A stretch of 64,000 nucleotides of DNA. Origin: JAUUZQ01 sp964538375. Its GTDB lineage: Bacteria > Bacteroidota > Bacteroidia > Bacteroidales > GCA-2748055. Below, piece by piece: positions 34,435 through 44,306 of the stretch. The translations under genes were made by a program, and so were the position numbers. The stretch spans positions 1 through 64,000 of the forward strand of contig CAZIFQ010000007.1 of the NCBI GenBank assembly GCA_964538375.1, read 5' to 3'. Under the pieces are notes generated by a model. That model saw only the letters and a list, made by a program, of their open reading frames with translations. It did not search any database and was not told where the DNA came from. Numbering within the stretch: position 1 is the stretch's first letter; every line of letters begins with the position of its first letter.

Positions 34435-35517
34435 ATGAGTAAAAGAATTAAAATTGGCATCTCACATGGAGATGTAAATGGTATTAGTTACGAGGTGATC
34501 ATCAAATCATTGATGGATAGCCGTATTCTGGATCTTTGTGTACCTATCATATATGGCTCACCAAAGGTGGCTGCATATCATAAAAAAGCACTGGAACTGG
34601 AAGATCTGAATATGAACAGTATCAGGAATGCCGGTGAAGCAAGCAATAAAAGAGTAAATATTATCAACTGTATTGACGAGGAGATACGTGTTGAATTAGG
34701 AAAATCGACAAAACAGGCAGGGGAGTCATCCTATCTCGCCCTGAAAACAGCTGTGGAAGATTTAAAAGAGAAAAATATTGATGCCCTTGTAACAGGACCT
34801 ATTAATAAGCAAAATATTCAGAGTGAGGATTTCAAATATAGCGGGCATACTGAATACCTGGAAGAGGCGTTTGGTGTGAATGAAGTTATCATGCTCATGG
34901 TAAGTGACATTCTCAAGGTCGGGGTGGTTGCAGGTCATATTCCTATAGCGGATCTTACATCCTTTATTACAACTGAAAAAATTATATCAAAAATTACAAC
35001 CCTTAACCACTCTCTTCAAAAAGACTTTGGCATCAGGAAACCAAAAATTGCCGTCCTCGGGTTGAATCCTCATGCCGGGGATGAAGGTTTGCTGGGAAGT
35101 GAAGAAAAAGAAGTCATTGAACCGGCTATAGAAAAGGTAAAGGCATCACATATCCTTGCTTTTGGTCCTTACCCTGCCGATGGCTTTTTTGGATCAGGCA
35201 AGTACACGAAATTTGATGCGGTCCTGGCCATGTATCATGACCAGGGACTGATACCATTTAAAACTATATCTGGGGATAATGGTGTCAATTACACTGCCGG
35301 ATTACCAATCGTCAGAACCAGTCCGGCACACGGAACTGCCTATGAAATTGCAGGGAAAAATGAAGCATCTGAAGAGTCCTTTAGGAATGCTATTTACCTG
35401 GCCTGTGATATTATTAAAAATAGAGAGCTTTACAAAGAGATAAATGCAAATCCACTCGGCAGCAACAAAAGCATGGAAAATGCTAAAGATATGGATGCCA
35501 GGGACCTGGAAGAGTAA
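34435..35517 (+). CDS. pdxA: 4-hydroxythreonine-4-phosphate dehydrogenase
   Basis: 360 aa. The start KRIKIGISHGDVNGISYEVI, ALVTGPINKQNI, the metal His in SGHTEYLEEAFG, GLNPHAGDEG and MYHDQGLIPFK match PdxA in order. It oxidises 4-phosphohydroxy-threonine in the DXP-independent-of-precursor branch that forms pyridoxine phosphate, giving PLP. Active-site residues look complete. Confidence 0.93.
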   Translation: MSKRIKIGISHGDVNGISYEVIIKSLMDSRILDLCVPIIYGSPKVAAYHKKALELEDLNMNSIRNAGEASNKRVNIINCIDEEIRVELGKSTKQAGESSYLALKTAVEDLKEKNIDALVTGPINKQNIQSEDFKYSGHTEYLEEAFGVNEVIMLMVSDILKVGVVAGHIPIADLTSFITTEKIISKITTLNHSLQKDFGIRKPKIAVLGLNPHAGDEGLLGSEEKEVIEPAIEKVKASHILAFGPYPADGFFGSGKYTKFDAVLAMYHDQGLIPFKTISGDNGVNYTAGLPIVRTSPAHGTAYEIAGKNEASEESFRNAIYLACDIIKNRELYKEINANPLGSNKSMENAKDMDARDLEE

Positions 35518-35531
35518 TCTATTATAGTTAA

Positions 35532-35552
35532 GAGAAGAAATTGTCTCTTCTC
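35532..35552. terminator. Weak hairpin between convergent pdxA and gcvH
   Basis: GAGAAGA and TCTTCTC pair with a 7-nt loop in the 84-bp convergent gap. No good T run follows, so terminator function is uncertain. Confidence 0.35.
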
Positions 35553-35601
35553 CTTCGCCGTCACTTGCGCAACTAATTGATAATTTTTTCGGGATTACTT
35601 T

Positions 35602-35979
35602 TTAAGCGATCAAAGCTTTGTAATCATCAGCAGACATAAGCGAATCTGCCTCTGAAGCATCAGAAACCTTGACCTTGATCATCCAACCGTCACCAAAAGG
35701 ATCGGTATTTACAACATCAGGCGTATCTTCAAGCAGGGTGTTAATTTCTATAACTTCACCTGATACAGGCATGAAAAGATCTGAAACAGTTTTTACTGCT
35801 TCAATTGTTCCGAAAGTGTCACCTGCGGCCAGTGTTTCACCCTCTGTTTCAAGCTCGACAAATACCACATCTCCTAATTCTCCTTGAGCGAAATCAGTAA
35901 CGCCAACTGTTGCTACATCACCTTCAATAAGAACCCATTCGTGTTCCTTGGTATACTTCAAATTATCAGGTACGTTCAT
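35602..35979 (-). CDS. gcvH: Glycine cleavage system H protein
   Basis: 125 aa, standard length. YTKEHEWVLIEGDVATVGVT opens the fold, and TIEAVKTVSDLFMPVSGEV contains the lipoyl-lysine (Lys63). It shuttles the aminomethyl group between the P, T and L proteins. None of those is in this window. It lies downstream of sprA on the same strand, a common Bacteroidota order. Confidence 0.95.
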   Translation of the reverse strand: MNVPDNLKYTKEHEWVLIEGDVATVGVTDFAQGELGDVVFVELETEGETLAAGDTFGTIEAVKTVSDLFMPVSGEVIEINTLLEDTPDVVNTDPFGDGWMIKVKVSDASEADSLMSADDYKALIA

Positions 35980-36064
35980 TTTATTTATGTATTTGGTTTT
36001 ATAAATGTAGGAATCAAATTTAATGTTTTTTAGGAGATGAAGAAAGGAAAAATTATTATTTGTA

Positions 36065-36088
36065 GAGACGCACCATGTGGAGCGTCTC
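36065..36088 (-). terminator. Hairpin GAGACGC...GCGTCTC after sprA
   Basis: Perfect 7-bp stem with a 10-nt loop, 40 bp past the sprA stop, with AT-rich sequence ending in five T further on. It also looks like the short intergenic palindromes (GTAGAGACGC type) dispersed in many genomes, so it may be a repeat rather than a dedicated terminator. Confidence 0.5.
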
Positions 36089-36127
36089 TCTCATAAAAGG
36101 ATTATTGAATTTAAGCGACTTATCTAA

Positions 36128-39100
36128 TTACAAGGTAAACGTCAAACTAAAGCCAACATTATAATTTGCATTCGGAAAGCTGTTGGACTTATAAGGTGTG
36201 GTAAGGCGTTGATCGTAGAATGCTCTTATGGTAAATTTATTACTCAGCATATAATCCGCGGTGGCCTTGATGCTCAGGATTTGCTGACCTGCTGTGATCT
36301 CACTACCGGAGACACCCTCAAGTTTCCTGATAACGGTCTGGTTGTTACGAATAGAGAAGTCGAGCCGGACATTCATATCACTGGTGATCTCTTTCTGATT
36401 AATGATCAAGGGTACCTGGTTGAACCTGTAACCAGCTCCGAAAACAATTTCATTGCTGCGCACTTCATTTACCTGGCTATTGGCCATATTCAGACCTACA
36501 GTTCGTGATTTTTTAAATTCGAAGCGAGTTGTCAGACTATTTTTCCAATCCATGTTAATATTTATGAGCGGACTAAATTGCTCATTTATAGTAACAGTAT
36601 TGACGTTATTCTCTACCATGAAATTACCCTGGAGATCAATCGCTATAGGAATACCCTGCGTTGTATCATAAACAAAGAACGGGTTAGAGATGAAGGATCC
36701 AATAGTATAAGTTGACCTGTACGCATGGTTCAATGTTATTGAATTCACATATTCACGCAATGCCTCGATCTTGCCAATTCCATCATAGGTAATCTTCCAG
36801 TTAGGCATCACATTCAAAATTGACTGAACCGCCCTTAATGGTACTTTCTGTACATCCTGGTAGCCATAAGAAGCCAGGAATGCCGGAATCATTACCTCCT
36901 GCGATGTAGGACCGTAGCCCTCATAATATCCAGCTGAATCGGCCAATTGCACTCCCGTTTTTTCAAAATAAATATCAGCAAGTCGTTTTGATATTGCCTG
37001 CCTGTTATCAAATCTAAGATTCGTAAAAGCGAGTGATGAATCAGCTGTTGGTGAGATCGTCTCAAAAGCTGTTCCCCATGAGAAATATGACATGCTATAG
37101 TTCCCGGAAAGCACCCTTCCCCTCTCACTGGCATTCGGCAAATTGCCAAATTCATCCGCACTAAAGAATTCTGTTTCATTCTCAGAATAGGTCCTGTTCC
37201 CGGTCAGGTCCACTCTCAATCCTTTGATAGGCTCGATATTTGCCCGGAAATTAAAGCGCTCTGAATAGTTCATGTTGAAAGGATCATTCATTGTCTGGTC
37301 GCTGGTTAGCCATCCATTATTAAATGAACGCTCAGCAAAATCGCTTTCAAACCAACCGGCAACATACTCCAGGCCAGGAGACATCTGGTTGTTATACTTT
37401 TGCATCCCCAGGTAATCAGTTTCCGGCATAAACCCAGGCAGGAATGAACCACCACTCCTTTGATATGTGATATTAACCGTCCGCACACTCATGGTCATCC
37501 GCACCATGTTCTCCAAAACGAAGGTCAGTGGATTTTCTCCCAGGTCCTTTGTTCCGGTAACAATGATCCTGGCATTCCTGATCATTACTTCGGAAGTTAT
37601 TTTAATACGGTTTTTATCCAGGATCTCCATGTTTGCTTCGACCTCTTGGCCGGTCTCATCGAATATCTGCAATTTAACTTTCTCTGTCTTCAAATTATGC
37701 ATTACATAACGCCCCTGACCTTCCCTGAAATAAAGCCGATCTTTTTCAAATGTCTTTATCTTAACTCTCTTGGCTTCTTCCGACTGCCCATCCTGTTGCC
37801 TCTGTTGTGTTTGTCTTTGCTGTTGACGCCCCCTTGACGACCTGTATTTATCATTAATGCTTTTAAGATAATCAACCTTGTTATATAGGTTCACCATATT
37901 TAGCTGTCCATTCAACTGGAAGGTATAGGAGTTTTTAACTGTATTACCAAGTTCGATCGGACCATATACCGGGTCATCAGGTATAATCGGGCCAGCATCC
38001 CAACCATAAGTACCATTGTATCTTGCATTCATCGTCATCCAATCTAACAATGGAATTTTATTGATCGGAATAGTATAACTCAGGTTAAACTGGTGGAAAT
38101 ACGAGGTGGTTCTTCCCATGTTAATAATATTCGTCCAGATTGAATCACGATACTCCTCATAATAATCGGTCTCTTTATAAAACCTACCCTCCGGCTCATC
38201 TATCCTTGCAATATTTGTCGCAGAGAAATCAAATTTCAGGTTCCTGGAAAGATCAAATTTCAGGTCATAATACCTGTTCCAGTAAAAATCCTTTTTGAAG
38301 GTTGGCTGAACAATAAAATCAGGATTATTGATGTTCCTGATCTGCTTCTCCATGTAACTGCGATCCATATCGGTTCTGAACGACAACCTGGATGGGAGAT
38401 AATAAAAATTAAGATCCTTGATAAGCCGAAACCAATTATTGCTTAAGAATTTAACCTTTTTAAAGGGCTGTACATTTTTCGGCCTGGAGTTGTAGTTATA
38501 GCTTATATTCCCCCTGATCTTCGTTGTATTGTAATACTCAAGATTAGGATTTGTACTGCTCATCTCATTCAATGAAAAGCTGGATGACCAGTTGGAAATA
38601 CTGTAGATTTTTGGTTGTCCGCCACCTTGCTTATTCAAGCGAACATTGGTAACGGCGAATGATTTCCTTTCAACAACATTTTGGGAATAGCGCTTTATAG
38701 AATCCTGCTCTGCTTGATCACGGGCTTGATCTATAGCATCCTTTAATTCAATATCCGGATCAAGGGGATTGTATTGTGGATTCACCAGCGACTTAGAATA
38801 TCCTGCATAAATTGGGATGGTTACTCCTGATTCCGGTTTAAAGAATTTACCCATCTCAAAGTTAGAGGAAACATCATACTGGATGATCTGTTCCCTGGAA
38901 CGCTCATTCATCTTTTGTTCAATACTTCCAAAACCCGGCGTACTGGTAGTACCGGCAAATGTTACATTACCAAAATCTGCCAGTCGTGCTGAGGCACGAC
39001 CATTTGCTGCCCATCCGCCACTCTCATTAAAATCTGTAAGACGCAATTCATTGAGCCAGATCTCTCCAGATTTAGGCAATCCATCGTCAACATTGATATT

Positions 39101-42100
39101 GTTCCCACTTTTAGGGTTCCTAACACCAATCATAATTGTTCGGATACTGCTCAGATTCGGGTTACCGGAAACTGTCACCTTATTCCCTTTCTCGTCATAA
39201 ATATAGAAGGCAGAATTAATCGTAACATTGCTGTTCTCATCACCCATTTCCAGGTTCCTGTCCTGTTTTACCTTGGTAAACAGGGCCAGTTCAATTTCAA
39301 ATTGGTTCTCAACCGGCCACACTATTGCCCGGTCATCCTGGGTATCATTATCATATTTTCCGTGAGGAGTCAAGGTCAGTGGGACCTCATACTCATAATA
39401 GTTGGTCTGGTAATCTGACCCCAACCTGATGAAGGCCGTTATTTCTTTGTTTTCAAGATCTCCTTCAATAAGCGCCTCGGCATGGGCTTCCATCTTAATT
39501 TTCTTATACTGCCTGATATCCAAATCAGTATTTTTATAAGCAGCACGGGCATCTCCATCACCTAACTCATTAACTTTCAATACGATTGATTGCTCGTTTA
39601 ATTGCCGTAACTGTGGCTGTGTTGGATCAATCTGACGATCAAATCCCGGGGGAAGGGTATAGTTCACCGGCTCTTTCCCGCCGTTCTCTTCAATATTTAC
39701 TGCTGATATTGACAATGTTCCCTCTGGTGGCTCAATACCTGTCCAGTCTTCTCCCCCTTCAGTAAATGGAAGATTATATCTGCGCCACTCTCCCCTCACA
39801 AGGTCAAGCCGGGCAAAACGAAGCAGTGCAGTATCCTGGAATCCGGTAAGGAACATCCTCATAAACCTGATGGTTTTGAAATCGGAGATATCCCCGACTG
39901 TAGTCTCGTAGTTGTAGATAGGTATTCTGAACTGATACCAGGTCACATCTGCTGATTTGCCATTCTCATAATCGACCCTATCTATTACCTTATCCACAAT
40001 ATTATTTCTTCCAATCTCCAATTCAGATGGACTTAGATCTACACGATAGACGAAGTAGCTTTCACTCTCACTCAGTGTGTTGTCTCTATTCAGGTCTTCA
40101 ATATCAGGAAGGGTGGTACCTGTAGTGGCATACGACTCCTGGTTATCAAGGTCGCTTGGAGAGTTTCCCTGCGGGTTATTGAAATCCTTATATCTCGTCA
40201 GTATATCGTGTTGTTCCTGGTCATGGTCACTACTTCTGAAATATTGATAATCGTCAGATGAAGGGTCATTAATAATTTTGTTATATGCGGCATCGGAAAG
40301 ATTACCTGCAGTATGCATATTCTCTATCATCGACAGGAAATCATCAGGTGCAGTAGCAAAGAAATCGCGCTCTTCATCATTATTCAATCCGTCAAGTCCG
40401 ACATCCTGAAATACCCTGGTTTCAGGGTCTGCAGCAAAAGCATTCACCAGCGATTGAACAATAGGAACCCGACCCCAGACAGTTGTATCCACTTTGGTTA
40501 CCAACTCGGTTGATGGCAAACCATTCTCAAACATTTTCCGGGAGTCTTTCAGGATGTCCTCGGAGACATTCCCAAGATTAAAATAAAGTTCTCCACCAGC
40601 TTGTCCATCCATACCTGCATAAGGATCCATCATCCAGAATTCAATAAACTCCACGTTTGCGGCTTCAAAATCGCTGGAATAAATTTCTCGCATCATACCG
40701 CCCCAGCGCTGTGCAGGATCAAGTAATCTTCCCTCTGAGTCAATACGCTCATAATCAAAATTATATGGCCCGCGTTCCTGCGGATAATAAGCTATGTTCA
40801 ACACTGAGATATTTGTCGGTTGGCCGTTTGGATTCTCCTTTTCAGGGAAAATGTCCTGTTCATATACCTGGTAGACATATGGATTCGATTGCAGATCAGG
40901 GTTTTCCTTAATATGTGTTGGTGTTGTTGATCTGCTATCCTGGAAGAGAGGATCAATCTGGTACCAGGCAAACTTTGATCTTCCAAAACCATATTCCCTG
41001 TTATTATTCAACTCCGCCTCCGGGAAAAATCCACGCGGTGTGCTGGCCAGGTGCCAGGCAGAATAGTGTTTCACATCGATTGATGTTTCACTTCCTTCAA
41101 AGTCGTCGATATAAGCATTCCCCTCCTTCTCAATAGCCCTCGAATGTCCCGGAATCAGGTGGGCGAATTCACCCACTACGGTAATTTGTGAAGGCGCTTT
41201 TGTCTCCAGGAATGGTAACCGATCAACCATGGTAGTCAGCCATTGCGATTGTTTATTATACGATCCATTCAGGCCCCAGATAGTATTTGATATGGGTTCG
41301 TCTCCAATATTAACTTTCTGTGTAAGAGGGCGTTCTGTTAAGTGTAGTATCGTCGCCCCTACATTGAAGTTTTCAGATATCTTGTAATCGAAGTGTGATC
41401 CCACCATGGACTTCGTCTGGAAATTAAAGAGCGATTGATTCTCCAGTGATATTTTTACCGGTGTTCCAGATTCCAGGATACCCTGGTTGATGATGGTTAC
41501 CCGTCCCCCGGCATAATCTACGGTATAATCTTGTCCCTCGACCAATTCCCGGCCTCCGGCAGTTACTTTAACAGATCCCTCGGGCACATTCATCGCGTTC
41601 AGCATGATTTCGGAACTGGAAGAAGATGAGTAGTTACCTGTAAGGATAAATTTATTCTTCTCTGCAATCTGTTGTGCTTTGGTTTTGGTACTGTCATACA
41701 ATTCCTGGAAGACATATTTATTCACTGCCAGGTCACCCCGTTCACCGGGCAGACTGTCCCTCAGAATCTTTTCCAGGTCAGCACCAAATGGTTCCAGTAC
41801 CGGGAAAATGACACGACCACTACTCGGTAAAATTGTAATCCCGGAAAGAAAGTCAAAGACTCCATCCGGATAAGGATCTCGTTGAGAGTTCATGTTATCC
41901 AGGTTCAACAAGGAAAGCAGGGTTGATTTATTCAAATTCCCTTCAGGCAGGTAATTGATGTTGTTTCCTGTTTTATCATCCCTGTACATCACATCAAGTG
42001 TAAAATCTTCTTCTCCAACCTGGTATGCTCCAATGTTATACACATTTTTCATCATGAGGTCCCAGGTGTAGCTGTTTGGCGTAAAATTGGATGGTTTTAA

Positions 42101-43594
42101 GAGTTTTAAAATCAATGTCTGTGGTGCGCTGATACCTGAAGAGCCGGAAAGTTCACCAACCTGGTATGTCTGTCCACGGTATGTATATTCATACGCGATA
42201 GCAAGTACTTCATCTGTATTCAGGGCCGAATTCAGCGAGATATATCCCAATTTTTCATTCAGGTCATATTCACGTGACGAGAGCTTTCTTGCGTTTTCTA
42301 TCTTTTCAAAGTCCGTACCCAATGTCAATCCCGCACCTTCCAGTTCACCAGTGGCATTTTTTATCTCCCGCAAGGCGCTCAAGTTTGTGGTTAGTTCACC
42401 ATAGGCCGTGTTCAGCTGATTACGTGGATAATCACCGGCTTCATTCCTGGTAAATCTTCCGCTGTACGACTCCGACTCACCAAGTTCTGTAACAGCGACA
42501 ATGTTCCTGGATTCCTGAAAGTTCGTCGTTTTATTGGTTACCCAAACTTCTATTTTTGAAATGTTTACATCTGAGGTTGTGACAGGCAATCGGGACATCG
42601 CCTCGTTGTAATTATCCCTGAAATAATCAGAGAGGAAGAAGTGCCTGTTGGCATCATACTCATCCACCGTTACTTCATATTCACTCAGCTGCGCCCCACC
42701 GGAGGCCGTTATCACCTGTGATTCGCCACGTTGTTGAGAGAAAACTGTTGTCACATTCAGGTTTCCAAACTGCAGTTCAGTCTTTAATCCAAACAAGCTC
42801 ATGCTACCATTAATCAAGGATCCAGGCAAGGGTAAACTCACATTACCAGCTTCAATCTTCTTGATGATCTCATCCTCTTCACCAGCATACTCTAATTTCG
42901 TTTTCTGCTCAAAATCGAAGGTTGCCTCCGTGTTATAGCTGAAGTCCATGCGGAGTTTCTCTCCGATTGAACCGGCTACGTTCATAATAATTTTTTCATC
43001 AAACTGGAAGGACGGTGTTCTCCTTAGTCGTTCATTAATGTTCGGGTTCTCGATCTTAGAATAGTTAAATCCAAAGATGAGTTCAGCACTACCTGTTGGA
43101 ACAATATTGATGGTGTTTGAACCAAATACCTTGTCGAAGGCCTCTCCTCCCAAAGAGATGGTTGGAATAAATGACAATTGGTTGTCCAGGGCCCCTCCGC
43201 CGGATTTTATAAGCCAGTAATCCTGTACCGATTTCTTAAACTGGTAATCACGGTATTCAGAGGTACTTAGTACTGAAGGATTCCTGTAGTACCAATTACC
43301 AATCTTCTCCTGGAATACGTACTGACCAGTCTCCGGGTCGTAGACAATTTCCGAAACAACATTGGCCGGATTATTCAGGTAGAGAGGTGAAGAGTTTTGT
43401 GTTGTTGGTACTTGCGTACTGTTGTCATCTGAGATGGGAAATTTCAGGATGGTATCCTGCGGAAAAGAGTATTCCATAGATATTCCATTTGCCCCAGTAT
43501 AGAAGTAAACTGATCCCTCTCCTTTCAAGGGATAAACGCCTGCTACCAGTAAAATAAGTAGAGACAGGAATATATGAAAATACCTTTGCTTCAA
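36128..43594 (-). CDS. sprA: SprA, outer-membrane translocon of the type IX secretion system
   Basis: 2488 aa, similar to the known size of SprA (about 2400). Signal peptide (residues about 1-25), SprA N-terminal repeats (GKSADVTWYQFRIPIYN-type segments occur later), long stretches of amphipathic strands, and a C-terminal barrel ending FSLTFTL with terminal aromatic/hydrophobic alternation. SprA forms the giant 36-strand pore through which folded T9SS cargo leaves the periplasm. Cargo candidates in this window are 423-1286 and 55124-58714. The frame is uninterrupted. It starts 21 bp after the ruvA stop, and gcvH follows, as in other Bacteroidota. Confidence 0.93.
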   Translation of the reverse strand: MKQRYFHIFLSLLILLVAGVYPLKGEGSVYFYTGANGISMEYSFPQDTILKFPISDDNSTQVPTTQNSSPLYLNNPANVVSEIVYDPETGQYVFQEKIGNWYYRNPSVLSTSEYRDYQFKKSVQDYWLIKSGGGALDNQLSFIPTISLGGEAFDKVFGSNTINIVPTGSAELIFGFNYSKIENPNINERLRRTPSFQFDEKIIMNVAGSIGEKLRMDFSYNTEATFDFEQKTKLEYAGEEDEIIKKIEAGNVSLPLPGSLINGSMSLFGLKTELQFGNLNVTTVFSQQRGESQVITASGGAQLSEYEVTVDEYDANRHFFLSDYFRDNYNEAMSRLPVTTSDVNISKIEVWVTNKTTNFQESRNIVAVTELGESESYSGRFTRNEAGDYPRNQLNTAYGELTTNLSALREIKNATGELEGAGLTLGTDFEKIENARKLSSREYDLNEKLGYISLNSALNTDEVLAIAYEYTYRGQTYQVGELSGSSGISAPQTLILKLLKPSNFTPNSYTWDLMMKNVYNIGAYQVGEEDFTLDVMYRDDKTGNNINYLPEGNLNKSTLLSLLNLDNMNSQRDPYPDGVFDFLSGITILPSSGRVIFPVLEPFGADLEKILRDSLPGERGDLAVNKYVFQELYDSTKTKAQQIAEKNKFILTGNYSSSSSSEIMLNAMNVPEGSVKVTAGGRELVEGQDYTVDYAGGRVTIINQGILESGTPVKISLENQSLFNFQTKSMVGSHFDYKISENFNVGATILHLTERPLTQKVNIGDEPISNTIWGLNGSYNKQSQWLTTMVDRLPFLETKAPSQITVVGEFAHLIPGHSRAIEKEGNAYIDDFEGSETSIDVKHYSAWHLASTPRGFFPEAELNNNREYGFGRSKFAWYQIDPLFQDSRSTTPTHIKENPDLQSNPYVYQVYEQDIFPEKENPNGQPTNISVLNIAYYPQERGPYNFDYERIDSEGRLLDPAQRWGGMMREIYSSDFEAANVEFIEFWMMDPYAGMDGQAGGELYFNLGNVSEDILKDSRKMFENGLPSTELVTKVDTTVWGRVPIVQSLVNAFAADPETRVFQDVGLDGLNNDEERDFFATAPDDFLSMIENMHTAGNLSDAAYNKIINDPSSDDYQYFRSSDHDQEQHDILTRYKDFNNPQGNSPSDLDNQESYATTGTTLPDIEDLNRDNTLSESESYFVYRVDLSPSELEIGRNNIVDKVIDRVDYENGKSADVTWYQFRIPIYNYETTVGDISDFKTIRFMRMFLTGFQDTALLRFARLDLVRGEWRRYNLPFTEGGEDWTGIEPPEGTLSISAVNIEENGGKEPVNYTLPPGFDRQIDPTQPQLRQLNEQSIVLKVNELGDGDARAAYKNTDLDIRQYKKIKMEAHAEALIEGDLENKEITAFIRLGSDYQTNYYEYEVPLTLTPHGKYDNDTQDDRAIVWPVENQFEIELALFTKVKQDRNLEMGDENSNVTINSAFYIYDEKGNKVTVSGNPNLSSIRTIMIGVRNPKSGNNINVDDGLPKSGEIWLNELRLTDFNESGGWAANGRASARLADFGNVTFAGTTSTPGFGSIEQKMNERSREQIIQYDVSSNFEMGKFFKPESGVTIPIYAGYSKSLVNPQYNPLDPDIELKDAIDQARDQAEQDSIKRYSQNVVERKSFAVTNVRLNKQGGGQPKIYSISNWSSSFSLNEMSSTNPNLEYYNTTKIRGNISYNYNSRPKNVQPFKKVKFLSNNWFRLIKDLNFYYLPSRLSFRTDMDRSYMEKQIRNINNPDFIVQPTFKKDFYWNRYYDLKFDLSRNLKFDFSATNIARIDEPEGRFYKETDYYEEYRDSIWTNIINMGRTTSYFHQFNLSYTIPINKIPLLDWMTMNARYNGTYGWDAGPIIPDDPVYGPIELGNTVKNSYTFQLNGQLNMVNLYNKVDYLKSINDKYRSSRGRQQQRQTQQRQQDGQSEEAKRVKIKTFEKDRLYFREGQGRYVMHNLKTEKVKLQIFDETGQEVEANMEILDKNRIKITSEVMIRNARIIVTGTKDLGENPLTFVLENMVRMTMSVRTVNITYQRSGGSFLPGFMPETDYLGMQKYNNQMSPGLEYVAGWFESDFAERSFNNGWLTSDQTMNDPFNMNYSERFNFRANIEPIKGLRVDLTGNRTYSENETEFFSADEFGNLPNASERGRVLSGNYSMSYFSWGTAFETISPTADSSLAFTNLRFDNRQAISKRLADIYFEKTGVQLADSAGYYEGYGPTSQEVMIPAFLASYGYQDVQKVPLRAVQSILNVMPNWKITYDGIGKIEALREYVNSITLNHAYRSTYTIGSFISNPFFVYDTTQGIPIAIDLQGNFMVENNVNTVTINEQFSPLININMDWKNSLTTRFEFKKSRTVGLNMANSQVNEVRSNEIVFGAGYRFNQVPLIINQKEITSDMNVRLDFSIRNNQTVIRKLEGVSGSEITAGQQILSIKATADYMLSNKFTIRAFYDQRLTTPYKSNSFPNANYNVGFSLTFTL

Positions 43595-43615
43595 CAGTTC
43601 GTAGTGGTTCAGGTT

Positions 43616-44194
43616 TTACATCAATTTCAGGGCTTCCTTGACAATCTCTTCAGCAGTTAGATCACCCTTTGACATTATCTTGCCAAGATATTTTTCAACA
43701 CTTCTTCTTGGAAAACCAAGAGCTACTAATGCAGATAACGCTTCTTCCCTGATAGTATTGCCTTCCGGAACGAATAAATCGTCTGATTCTGAAGCTTTCC
43801 CGACCTTATCACGAAGGTCAATAATAATCCGTTGTGCAGACTTCGCTCCGATACCTTTGATGTTTTGCAAAGCTACCGCATTTCCGGAGAGTATTGCATT
43901 TCGAATTTCAGTCGGTGTCATGGATGAAAGTATTAGCCGGGCTGTGTTTGCACCCACACCGGAAACTGTAATCAACATCCTGAATAATTCACGCTCTTCC
44001 CTATCAATAAAACCGTACAACAGCTGCGCATCTTCCCTCTGAACGTGGTGCAGATAAAACTTTCCGCTTGTCTGGTCACCAATTTTCGAATAGGTGTTGA
44101 CAGAGATGTTCAACAGGTAAGCAATAGGCCCTGCCTTAATTACCAACTGGGCTGGTGATTTTTCAATTATTTCTCCTTCTATAAACTCGTACAT
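43616..44194 (-). CDS. ruvA: Holliday junction branch migration protein RuvA
   Basis: 192 aa. The N-terminal OB fold (MYEFIEGEIIEKSPAQLVIK), two helix-hairpin-helix motifs (LITVSGVGANTARLILSS and LQNIKGIGAKSAQRIIIDL) and a C-terminal RuvB-binding helix bundle (EEALSALVALGFPRRSVEKY) are all present. RuvA tetramers hold the junction for RuvB. ruvB and ruvC are not in the window. Confidence 0.95.
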   Translation of the reverse strand: MYEFIEGEIIEKSPAQLVIKAGPIAYLLNISVNTYSKIGDQTSGKFYLHHVQREDAQLLYGFIDREERELFRMLITVSGVGANTARLILSSMTPTEIRNAILSGNAVALQNIKGIGAKSAQRIIIDLRDKVGKASESDDLFVPEGNTIREEALSALVALGFPRRSVEKYLGKIMSKGDLTAEEIVKEALKLM

Positions 44195-44250
44195 AAACGT
44201 AAGTTTGTGAGGACGCTAAGATACTAAAAGAAGGGGAAAGGGGAAAAACA

Positions 44251-44282
44251 AAAAAAAGAGCGATAGCTCAGCCATCACTCTT
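44251..44282 (-). terminator. Terminator of the rimP-nusA-infB operon
   Basis: On the minus strand AAGAGTGATGG pairs with CTATCGCTCTT (11 bp, two G-U) and runs into eight T. It lies 25 bp after the infB stop. Confidence 0.8.
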
Positions 44283-44306
44283 ATATTTCTTAATGAAGAA
44301 ACCGTA

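Noticed and set aside
36209..42404. Many plus-strand open frames inside sprA
   Set aside because: All are shorter shadows of one uninterrupted 2488-codon frame.
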